NCBI GenBank assembly: GCA_030049955.1
Contig: JASIJX010000515.1
Location: 1 to 5,649 of the forward strand
Origin: Acidobacteriaceae bacterium
GTDB lineage: Bacteria; Acidobacteriota; Terriglobia; Terriglobales; Acidobacteriaceae
Length of the DNA stretch: 5,649 nucleotides
Direction: 5' to 3'
In this document: positions 1-5,242 of the stretch, one piece after another
How the letters are laid out: every line of letters starts with the position of its first letter
Numbering within the stretch: the stretch's first letter is position 1
Notes under the pieces: model-generated
The model's input: only the letters and a program-made list of their open reading frames with translations
What the model was told of the DNA's origin: nothing
Database searches by the model: none
Program-made: the position numbers and the translations under genes

Positions 1-1
1 G

Positions 2-880
2 TTCAGCGATCTCTTCCGCGAGCGCCTTGGCGCAGCCATGCGGCTGCCGATTATTGAAGCGCTGTTTCCAGCGCCGTGGACCGCGGCAGCGCGCCGAATG
101 CTGCCCAGCCCCAGCCCGGAAGTCACCGCAACCGCCATGTGGGGCCCGATCCTCGGCTGGTCGACGCTCATGCTGCTAGCCGAGTCCATTGATCCCCGGA
201 ATCCGGGTCGCGCGGCGCTCGATCTCTTCGATCGCATCCGGCTGCGCGAGCCCTTCGGCCATGCCTGCCATGCGCTGGGCTTTGAAGGTGAAGAGGCGTG
301 GCGCGTGGCTGCGCGCATCAAGGTCGGGCTGCTCACCGGCGCGGGCATCGGCAGTGAAGAGCCAGTCGCAGCAGAGGAAAAAGCCCCGGCCCGCGATTCG
401 TCACCCAGCGATTCATCACTCAAGGAAGCGCGCGGGGCAAAACCGCAGGCCAGCATCGCCCGCAAGGCTGCGCGGGAAGAATTACCCGCTGGCCGCAAGC
501 CCGTAGGCCTCACGCCGGCGCTCTGGTCCGATCCTGATGTGCGCTGGCTCTGCGGCGTGCATCAGGCCGGCAACTGCGAGTACCTGATCCGTGAGCGCTA
601 CGAAGAGCTGCTTTGGTGGCTGCTCATGCCGTCGCTGCTCAAGCTGGCGGCTGCGCCCACGCCCGATCGTGCCGCCGTGCAGGAGCTGAGCCGCGAGATC
701 GACGGCGCGCTGCGCAAGGCCGAGGACGCCGGTTATCGCGTAGATGTGCTCATCAGGCCCAGCGCAGCGGAACAGCCGTGCGAAACGAGTAAAACCGAAC
801 GGAAGCCGGGCACTGCATCGCCGGAAACGCTGCCTGTCTCAGGCAGCCGGGATTCCGGTAAGGACGGCCCCGAAGACTAA
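2..880 (+). CDS. Unrecognised protein, 3' part of a gene entering from the left edge
   Basis: The reading frame is open from the first complete codon at the left edge to the TAA at 878-880, giving 292 visible residues. An in-frame ATG at 38 exists, but 12 plausible residues (FSDLFRERLGAA) precede it without a stop, so the true start is probably outside the window. The visible protein has two hydrophobic/helical blocks. The first, about residues 13-112, includes an MWGPILGWSTLMLLAES stretch. The second, about 169-252, includes VRWLCGVHQAGNCEYLIRER followed by an EELLWWLLMP segment. A charged, Ala/Ser/Pro-rich linker (about 113-168) and a polar tail (about 253-292) look disordered. I do not recognise the family. 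I have a weak, unverified impression that similar helical tails follow GH13 alpha-amylase-like domains in acidobacteria, but no glycosidase motif is visible here. It ends 99 bases before the accA ATG. That it is coding is supported by its length and consistent GC-rich codon use. Confidence 0.75.
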   Translation, partial: FSDLFRERLGAAMRLPIIEALFPAPWTAAARRMLPSPSPEVTATAMWGPILGWSTLMLLAESIDPRNPGRAALDLFDRIRLREPFGHACHALGFEGEEAWRVAARIKVGLLTGAGIGSEEPVAAEEKAPARDSSPSDSSLKEARGAKPQASIARKAAREELPAGRKPVGLTPALWSDPDVRWLCGVHQAGNCEYLIRERYEELLWWLLMPSLLKLAAAPTPDRAAVQELSREIDGALRKAEDAGYRVDVLIRPSAAEQPCETSKTERKPGTASPETLPVSGSRDSGKDGPED

Positions 881-979
881 GATCAGCTACGGCCCGTGTC
901 GCAGCTTTCTCCCACGCGCCCCGGCACCTTAGAATCACTGGAGGGCCAACAAGGATTCCGGCAGCAAAAGAAATCATCC

Positions 980-1825
980 ATGAGCGAACAGGAATCAACC
1001 GCTTCTCACACTGCGCAAACCGTATCGCCGGCGTGGGCCAGAATTGAACGGGCGCGCCACCCACAGCGCCCTTATCCGATGGAACTGATCGAACGGATCT
1101 TCACGGACTTCAGCGAGATTCACGGCGACCGAGCCTTTGGCGACGACGAGGCTGTGGCCTGCGGCATGGCCCGGCTCGACGGCGAAGAAGTAATGGTCAT
1201 CGGTAACCGCAAGGGCGGCACCACCAAGGAGCGGGTCCGGCGCAACTTCGGCATGCCGCATCCGGAGGGCTACCGCAAGGCGCTGCGCTCCATGCGCATT
1301 GCGGAAAAATTCGGCCGGCCGGTATTCAGTTTCATCGATCTGCCCGGTGCATTTCCGGGGCTGGGCGCCGAAGAGCGCGGACAGGCTGAGGCCATCGCCC
1401 GCAATATTCTCGAAATGTCGCGGCTGCGCGTGCCCACCATCTCGGTCATCAGCGGCGAGGGCGGCTCGGGCGGCGCGCTGGCGCTAGCCGTCTCCGACCG
1501 CGTGCTGATTCTCGAAAACGCCCTGTACTTCGTCATCACGCCGGAGTCTTGCGCGGCCATCATGTGGCGCGACGCCGGGCACAAGCAGCAGGCGGCCGAA
1601 GCTATGCGCATCTCTGCCCCTGAGGTCGCGGCGCTGGGCTGCGTCGACGAAATCATTTCCGAGCCCGAGGGCGGCATTCATCTCGACCGGGATGCGGGCG
1701 CAGGCACATTGGGCACGGCTCTCAAGCGGCACCTGGCCGAGCTCAAGCTGATTCCGATTGACGAATTGGTTGCTGCTCGTCAAAAGAAATTCCGCAACAT
1801 GGCCCAGTTCTATACCGAAGGCTGA
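980..1825 (+). CDS. accA: Acetyl-CoA carboxylase carboxyltransferase, alpha subunit (AccA)
   Basis: AccA pairs with AccD to move the carboxyl group from carboxybiotin on AccB to acetyl-CoA, making malonyl-CoA for fatty acid synthesis in the cytoplasm. The 281-residue product shows family signatures in order: ARHPQRPY at 25-32, RRNFGMPHPEGYRKA at 87-101, PGAFPGLGAEERGQ at 122-135, and the glycine-rich GEGGSGGAL at 159-167, which forms the CoA-binding/oxyanion region. ITPESCAAIMW (186-196) matches the family's ISPEGCAxILW. The protein is shorter than the 319-residue E. coli enzyme because it lacks most of the N-terminal helical extension, as in other short AccA forms. The frame stays open upstream to a GTG at 896, but homology begins only near AWARIERARHP, so I prefer the ATG at 980. 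No good Shine-Dalgarno sits at the usual spacing. GGAGGG at 940-945 is about 35 bases upstream, and a TAGAAT (930-935) could be a -10 element. accD is not in the window. Confidence 0.97.
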   Translation: MSEQESTASHTAQTVSPAWARIERARHPQRPYPMELIERIFTDFSEIHGDRAFGDDEAVACGMARLDGEEVMVIGNRKGGTTKERVRRNFGMPHPEGYRKALRSMRIAEKFGRPVFSFIDLPGAFPGLGAEERGQAEAIARNILEMSRLRVPTISVISGEGGSGGALALAVSDRVLILENALYFVITPESCAAIMWRDAGHKQQAAEAMRISAPEVAALGCVDEIISEPEGGIHLDRDAGAGTLGTALKRHLAELKLIPIDELVAARQKKFRNMAQFYTEG

Positions 1826-1943
1826 TTTAACCGGCCGAAACCCGTACACTACGCGAAGGAAGACACAGCGCCGCGCGAGCGCCTGAGGTGAACCGGTTGG
1901 GTTTGATCCCGGACAATCGAGCGAATAGGCAAGCAATGACGGC

Positions 1944-1950
1944 GGGGAGG
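1944..1950 (+). promoter_or_regulatory. Ribosome binding site of the CPBP-family gene
   Basis: GGGGAGG is a strong Shine-Dalgarno match placed five bases before the ATG at 1956. It decides the start against the nearby out-of-frame ATG at 1936, which opens only a seven-codon frame. Confidence 0.8.
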
Positions 1951-1955
1951 CAGCG

Positions 1956-3038
1956 ATGACCGAAACAGTTCCCGGCACCCGTCTGCGCGCCTACGCGCAG
2001 GTCATTTTCGCCGTCTTCTATTACTTCCTCGCCCGTTCGCTGGCCCATCACGGGGGCATCGGCTTGGCCGGCGATAACTGGTCGCCCCTCATCGAGCAGG
2101 GCATGCTCGTCTTTCTGCTCCTGTTTGGTTACGCCGCCATGGGTTTCTGGTTCCAGCGGCAAATGCACCCCATCAGCGTTCAGGGGCTGCCGCGCCGCAC
2201 CGGGTTTGGCGGCGAGTTCGGCCTGGGGTTGGCCACCGGCTGGTCCGTCGCCGTCATATGCGTTATTCCCATGGCGCTGGCCGGCGGTATCGCTGTTCTG
2301 CTCTCCGGCCGCATCACGGAGTTCGGCTGGCTGGCATCCGACGCGCTGTTCTTTCTACTCGCCACGCTGGCAGAAGAGATCGCCTTCCGCGGCTACGGGT
2401 TCCAGCGTTTTGTTGAAGCCGTCGGCCCGCTCGGCGGCGCGCTCGGTTTTTCGGCGTATTACGCTCTCGTCCAGCAGCTTCTGCCCGGCTCCAGCCGCAC
2501 CAGCTTCGCGGTTTCGCTCGTTCTCGGCCTGTTGCTTTCCACGGCCTATTTGCGCACCCGCGCCCTGTGGGTAAGCTGGGGTCTGAATTTTGGCTGGAAG
2601 GCCAGCCGAGCACTGCTCTTCGGCCTTGCGGTCGCCGGCGTCGGCAGCCACTCCTCGGTCGTCGAAGGCGACCCCATGGGGCCGTTCTGGCTTACCGGCG
2701 GCGGATTCGGCCTCGACGGCACCTGGATCGCCTTTTTCATCATCCTCGCCGCTATCCCGGCCATGTTCCGGCTTACACGCGATCTCGACTTCCGCTACAA
2801 TGCGCCGGTGCTGAATCCGGGCGGCATTCCCGTTGACCTGGACGCCGCAGCCCGCGCTCAGCATGAGGCCGCAATGGGCCCGGCTGCGCCGCCGCCGCTG
2901 GTGCAGATTGCTCAGGCAAACGGGTCGATCTCCGCTCCCGATTCTGTTCCCGGTACCGTTCCCGGTCCTGTTTCCGGGCCGGTTCCTGGGACTGCGGGGC
3001 CCACTGAAAGGCCTGTCGATCCGCCCACATCGTCTTGA
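1956..3038 (+). CDS. CPBP/CAAX-protease (Abi) family integral membrane protein, catalytic site apparently degenerate
   Basis: The 360-residue protein has several hydrophobic segments (roughly 12-29, 48-66, 90-117, 126-140, 157-175, 183-198, 203-225 and 255-271), so it is an inner-membrane protein. The EExxxR motif of the CPBP (Rce1-like glutamic intramembrane protease) family is present as EEIAFRG, with E140, E141 and R145. It is followed by the usual GLLLSTAYLRTRALWVSWGLNFGW block. The family then normally has a histidine in FxxxH and an HxxxN pair. By my alignment these read YALVQ (Q173) and NFGWK (N211, K215), so the conserved histidines and asparagine are replaced. The protein may therefore be inactive or act as a binding/scaffold member; that is inference. 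The C-terminal 90 residues form a Pro/Ala/Gly-rich cytoplasmic or periplasmic tail with tandem VPGx units (331-346). The start is fixed by GGGGAGG at 1944-1950, five bases before the ATG. It lies 130 bases after accA. Confidence 0.88.
   Translation: MTETVPGTRLRAYAQVIFAVFYYFLARSLAHHGGIGLAGDNWSPLIEQGMLVFLLLFGYAAMGFWFQRQMHPISVQGLPRRTGFGGEFGLGLATGWSVAVICVIPMALAGGIAVLLSGRITEFGWLASDALFFLLATLAEEIAFRGYGFQRFVEAVGPLGGALGFSAYYALVQQLLPGSSRTSFAVSLVLGLLLSTAYLRTRALWVSWGLNFGWKASRALLFGLAVAGVGSHSSVVEGDPMGPFWLTGGGFGLDGTWIAFFIILAAIPAMFRLTRDLDFRYNAPVLNPGGIPVDLDAAARAQHEAAMGPAAPPPLVQIAQANGSISAPDSVPGTVPGPVSGPVPGTAGPTERPVDPPTSS
2946..2993 (+). repeat. Four tandem 12-base units coding VPGx
   Basis: Four consecutive 12-base units (GTTCCCGGTACC, GTTCCCGGTCCT, GTTTCCGGGCCG, GTTCCTGGGACT) encode VPGT, VPGP, VSGP and VPGT at residues 331-346 of the CPBP-family protein. 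The first two units differ at only two or three bases, which suggests recent tandem duplication inside a low-complexity tail. A matching GTTCCCGGCACC also occurs near the gene's 5' end (1968-1979), coding VPGT, probably by chance. Confidence 0.85.
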
Positions 3039-3174
3039 TAGCCGCAGCTTTGCTCGAGAGTTGCGCCGGGAGACCCTTCGCGAGGGGAAAGCATCTGTGC
3101 CTAGGTGGGCCAGTTGCCGCGGACATCAGCCCGTGCGTGACTCTCGTTTCTATTCGGCATTTTGATTTTTCTTT

Positions 3175-3204
3175 TTGCTTGAACGCAACATGCTTTTGCG
3201 TAAT
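3175..3204 (+). promoter_or_regulatory. Possible sigma-70-type promoter of the secreted-protein gene
   Basis: The gap 3039-3230 becomes AT-rich just before the gene at 3231, unlike the rest of the window. TTGCTT (3175-3180) and CGTAAT (3199-3204), separated by 18 bases, are a partial match to -35 and -10 elements. They would give a leader of about 20 bases. TTGAAC (3179-3184) is an alternative -35. An inverted repeat, ACGCAA-N7-TTGCGT (3183-3201), lies between the two elements. The matches are only moderate, so this is a candidate. Confidence 0.3.
3183..3201. repeat. Inverted repeat ACGCAA-N7-TTGCGT in the candidate promoter
   Basis: The two six-base arms at 3183-3188 and 3196-3201 are perfectly complementary around the seven-base centre CATGCTT. 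The placement, between candidate -35 and -10 elements of the secreted-protein gene, would suit an operator for a dimeric repressor. A six-base arm pair can also arise by chance, and no regulator gene is visible in the window. Confidence 0.4.
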
Positions 3205-3216
3205 CCTGAAAATGGA

Positions 3217-3233
3217 CATGGGAGGCTCCCATG
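3217..3233 (+). promoter_or_regulatory. Perfect inverted repeat enclosing the Shine-Dalgarno and start codon
   Basis: CATGGGAG-G-CTCCCATG is a perfect palindrome around one central base. In RNA it can fold as a seven-base-pair stem with a GGC loop. It contains both the ribosome binding site GGGAGG (3220-3225, five bases before the start) and the ATG at 3231-3233, so folding would hide the start site. The repeat is read directly; translational control is inference. A palindromic operator in DNA is the alternative. Confidence 0.6.
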
Positions 3234-4613
3234 GCGCGATTCACGATCTTCAAAAACCCGCTTCCCGGCTCCCGTACAGTTCTGATTTGCACGCTGGCCG
3301 CTTCGCTTGCGCCGTGTCTGGCGTCCGCGCAGGTGATCACCATCGACACCAGCGGCAAGCATTCGGCGACTGCCAATGGGCCGGTAGACCGGCAGTTCCA
3401 GCAGATTCAGCCAACGCACGTGACCCTTTCCACGGCTCCCATGGGCACGCGCGACAAGCTTGAGATCGTGCGCATCATGCAGTCGGAGCAGGGCTTTGCC
3501 ATGCGTCCGTTCCCGCGCGGCCATAAAGGCCTTACACTCGCCGCCAATGGCAAACTGGAGCCGGCCGGCGAGGCCTACCTGAACATGGTGACCAGCGAAG
3601 GACTGAGCGCCAAGCCGGGCGACCGGATGGTCGTAACCGACATCAAGATCGACCGCGACAAAATCGTCTTCGACCTTAATGGCGGCCCGGACGCCAGACA
3701 CCGCTTCCTGCGCCATGTCTCCGTTGGCGCGGGAGACCCGAACTACGGCGGCGACACGCCTGTGGTCGCCGATAACGGCCAGGAGCCGGTGGGCTCGCGC
3801 CTTACGCTCACCTTCAAAGACCACGTACCTGACCTGACCGGTGACCAGGTGAAGGCCCTGCTCGCGCCGCTGCTCTCTTTCAACGTGAAGACACCGGTGC
3901 AGGCCTATACCGATACACTGCCCAAATCGCTCAAAGAGGCCATCCTCAACCACCAGGTGCTGGTGGGCATGAACACCGACATGGTTATGTTCGCCAAGGG
4001 CCAGCCGGTAAACAAAATGCGCGAGATGGAAGGCCAGATGCCGATTGAAATCTGGCTTTATGGCGTCCCACCCCAAGATGTCACCTTCGTTCGCATCAAC
4101 GGCAACCGCGTCATCCGCGTGGAGATTGCCAAGGTGGGCAAGCCCGTCGAGGTCTTCGACAAGGATGTCGTGGATCCGATGCTCCAGGCCGATGGCCGCG
4201 CCCCGATCTCCGAGCAGGCTGAGAATACGCATGTGATCGAGGAAGGCGACGCGCACCGCAATCCGGACACGCAGGCCCCAGCACCGCCGCCCACGCTCCG
4301 CAACCCCGGCGAAACGCTGCCAACCGACAGCGAAAAGAACACCCAGGTCATGAAGCCGGTGCATTTCCCCACGCCACAGCCGGATGACTATCCTGACGCC
4401 AGCAAGACCACCCAGCAAAGCTCAGGGCAGTCGCAAAGCGCAGGGCAGCAGAAGCAGAATGCTCCGGCTTCAGGGCAGCCGGCGCCGTCTTCAACTTCCG
4501 CGCCGGCAGGCAGCACGCAGAACCCGCAATCTGCGCCGGCGCCGCAGCAAGCCCCTCAGCAGACCCCTCAACAAACAACGATCGGCGCCAATCCCGATGA
4601 TCAGCAGAATTGA
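3231..4613 (+). CDS. Secreted protein of unknown function with BamE/SmpA-like stretch and Q/P/S-rich tail
   Basis: The 460-residue product starts with a clear Sec signal peptide: basic residues, a hydrophobic run VLICTLAASLAPCLA, and an ASA|Q cleavage site after about residue 33. There is no lipobox, so the mature protein should be periplasmic or exported. Residues 34-235 form a globular part I do not recognise, with notable QGFAMRPFPRGHKGLTL (87-103) and KPGDRMVVTDIKID (128-141) segments. Residues about 240-300 (LVGMNTDMVMFAKGQP, then EIWLYG, then VTFVRINGNRVIRVEI) follow the pattern of the SmpA/OmlA (BamE) fold: GM-x-V-x-G-x-P, an aromatic W-x-Y strand, then a V-F-G-V strand. This is pattern-level inference only. 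From about residue 345 the chain is low-complexity, rich in Gln, Pro, Ser and Ala, with short repeats, and is probably disordered or interacts with the cell wall. The start is supported by GGGAGG at 3220-3225. The gene stands alone, 192 bases after the CPBP gene and 275 before the next gene. Confidence 0.85.
   Translation: MARFTIFKNPLPGSRTVLICTLAASLAPCLASAQVITIDTSGKHSATANGPVDRQFQQIQPTHVTLSTAPMGTRDKLEIVRIMQSEQGFAMRPFPRGHKGLTLAANGKLEPAGEAYLNMVTSEGLSAKPGDRMVVTDIKIDRDKIVFDLNGGPDARHRFLRHVSVGAGDPNYGGDTPVVADNGQEPVGSRLTLTFKDHVPDLTGDQVKALLAPLLSFNVKTPVQAYTDTLPKSLKEAILNHQVLVGMNTDMVMFAKGQPVNKMREMEGQMPIEIWLYGVPPQDVTFVRINGNRVIRVEIAKVGKPVEVFDKDVVDPMLQADGRAPISEQAENTHVIEEGDAHRNPDTQAPAPPPTLRNPGETLPTDSEKNTQVMKPVHFPTPQPDDYPDASKTTQQSSGQSQSAGQQKQNAPASGQPAPSSTSAPAGSTQNPQSAPAPQQAPQQTPQQTTIGANPDDQQN
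4413..4448 (+). repeat. Tandem 18-base repeat in the Gln-rich tail
   Basis: Two adjacent 18-base units (4413-4430 and 4431-4448) match at 15 of 18 positions and encode QQSSGQ and SQSAGQ (residues 395-406) of the secreted protein. The core CAGGGCAG appears a third time at 4471-4478. This suggests local duplication in the low-complexity tail. Confidence 0.7.
4542..4577 (+). repeat. Three tandem 12-base units coding PQQ[A/T]
   Basis: Three in-frame 12-base units encode PQQA, PQQT and PQQT (residues 438-449) near the C-terminus of the secreted protein. Codon choice varies between units (CAG/CAA, CCG/CCT), so the amino-acid pattern is better conserved than the DNA. Confidence 0.7.
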
Positions 4614-4651
4614 AGCCCCGTAAGGGCGGCAGATGGTTAGCCCCGGATTAC

Positions 4652-4675
4652 GTTCGCCGGCTCCAGCCGGTGAGC
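4652..4675 (+). other. Ten-base-pair hairpin after the secreted-protein gene
   Basis: The bases pair over ten positions, including the solid CCGGC/GCCGG core (4657-4661 with 4666-4670) and two G-U wobbles, around a four-base TCCA loop. It lies 38 bases after the stop at 4613. It has no T tract, so it may protect or pause the transcript rather than terminate it. Confidence 0.45.
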
Positions 4676-4691
4676 ATAACTCGGGCAATGC

Positions 4692-4708
4692 TGCCGCCAT
4701 TGGCGGCA
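4692..4708 (+). other. Perfect seven-base-pair hairpin, TGCCGCC-ATT-GGCGGCA
   Basis: TGCCGCC (4692-4698) and GGCGGCA (4702-4708) are perfectly complementary around an ATT loop. The neighbouring bases do not extend the stem, and no T tract follows. It is the second stem of the stretch between the secreted-protein gene and the zinc-ribbon gene. Confidence 0.45.
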
Positions 4709-4888
4709 AGCCGTGCAGGGACGATAGAACTCAGCCACGAAACCCAGCCCGAAGCCCATAAATTCCAGCTTCATGTAAACTTGGAGTAGCGAGTCCCGCT
4801 TGCCAATGTACGAGCCGGCACCGCGCCGTTGAAGCCGCAGGCAGCACCTGCGTGAGCAGAGACAGTCCACAAGGAGAAACTCCAAGGA

Positions 4889-5068
4889 ATGGCAAAGATT
4901 GCAAAAACTGGCGACCGCAAGAAGGTCATGGATACAACGAAGTCGACGGACTGCCCCAAATGCAGCAAGCCCACGCGCATCGTGAAGCGCGTCAAGGACC
5001 GCGAGCGCGGCGTCCCCGGCGGAGTCTATATCTCCTGTTCTGCCTGCGATTTCTTTGAGAAACTTTAA
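4889..5068 (+). CDS. Small basic zinc-ribbon protein, 59 residues
   Basis: The frame from ATG 4889 to TAA 5066-5068 encodes 59 residues, too short for many gene finders. Two CxxC knuckles, CPKC (22-25) and CSAC (50-53), are spaced by 24 residues. This is the layout of a zinc ribbon that binds one Zn ion with four cysteines. The rest is rich in Lys and Arg (for example IVKRVKDRER at 31-40), which fits nucleic-acid or ribosome binding, but no specific function can be named. AAGGAG at 4871-4876 lies 12 bases before the ATG, and AAGGA at 4884-4888 abuts it. An in-frame TGA at 4853 rules out a longer form, while an internal ATG at 4928 would still keep both knuckles. A strong terminator follows 17 bases after the stop, which supports a real expressed gene. 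Nothing similar is named with confidence. Confidence 0.85.
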   Translation: MAKIAKTGDRKKVMDTTKSTDCPKCSKPTRIVKRVKDRERGVPGGVYISCSACDFFEKL

Positions 5069-5085
5069 GCGGCACTTCAGATTCC

Positions 5086-5125
5086 GAAACAAAAAGCCCG
5101 GCCTTCGCGCCGGGCTTTTTGTTTC
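5086..5125. terminator. Strong intrinsic terminator, probably bidirectional
   Basis: GAAACAAAAAGCCCGGC (5086-5102) pairs perfectly over 17 bases with 5109-5125 around the six-base CTTCGC loop. The GC core GCCCGGC/GCCGGGC is flanked by an A tract on one side and TTTTTGTTT on the other, so each strand offers a stem followed by a U-rich tail. It lies between the convergent zinc-ribbon gene (stop at 5068) and the minus-strand methyltransferase gene (stop at 5243), and would serve both. Confidence 0.93.
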
Positions 5126-5242
5126 TTGCAAAACAGGTGCAAACTGCGACATTAACGTGGTGAAGATTTTTCAAAGGTCAGTATCGACGACAACACACCC
5201 AGAACGGCGTCGCGGTTCTCTGCGGCGAATTTGAACGGGAAA

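Larger units (their letters stand above)
4614..4888. other. 275-base non-coding stretch with two hairpins
   Basis: I find no convincing gene on either strand here. The stretch contains two strong hairpins (4652-4675 and 4692-4708). A GGCGGCA at 4625-4631 is complementary to the left arm of the second hairpin and could compete for it. Neither hairpin is followed by a T tract, so a classical terminator for the secreted-protein gene is not evident. The stretch could be a leader of the zinc-ribbon gene at 4889, or a 3' region of the upstream transcript. A minus-strand frame of 45 codons (4637-4774) is open but unsupported. Confidence 0.5.

Noticed and set aside
1936..1959. Seven-codon frame (ATG 1936 to TGA 1957-1959) overlapping the CPBP start as ATGA
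   Set aside because: It has no ribosome binding site of its own and no regulatory codon pattern such as a run of one amino acid; the GGGGAGG inside it simply serves the real ATG at 1956.
3073..3087. Short CCCT/AGGG hairpin in the gap after the CPBP gene
   Set aside because: The stem is only about four base pairs and has no T tract, so it is well within chance for this base composition.
3161..3180. T-rich tract after the CPBP gene as an intrinsic terminator
   Set aside because: No stable GC hairpin directly precedes the tract; it fits better as the AT-rich upstream part of a promoter.
3150..4418. Long minus-strand open frame of 422 codons opposite the secreted-protein gene
   Set aside because: It is a mirror of a GC-rich coding strand. 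The plus-strand frame has a signal peptide, an excellent ribosome binding site and sensible domains, while the antisense product is rich in His/Arg/Val with no recognisable motif.
4614..4888. A tRNA or known riboswitch in the non-coding stretch
   Set aside because: I could not find a cloverleaf with a proper TPsiC arm, nor the conserved core of any riboswitch class I know.
4637..5152. Minus-strand open frame of 171 codons covering the zinc-ribbon gene and the terminator
   Set aside because: It runs through the perfect terminator stem and opposite a well-formed zinc-ribbon gene; the long form is not credible as a gene.
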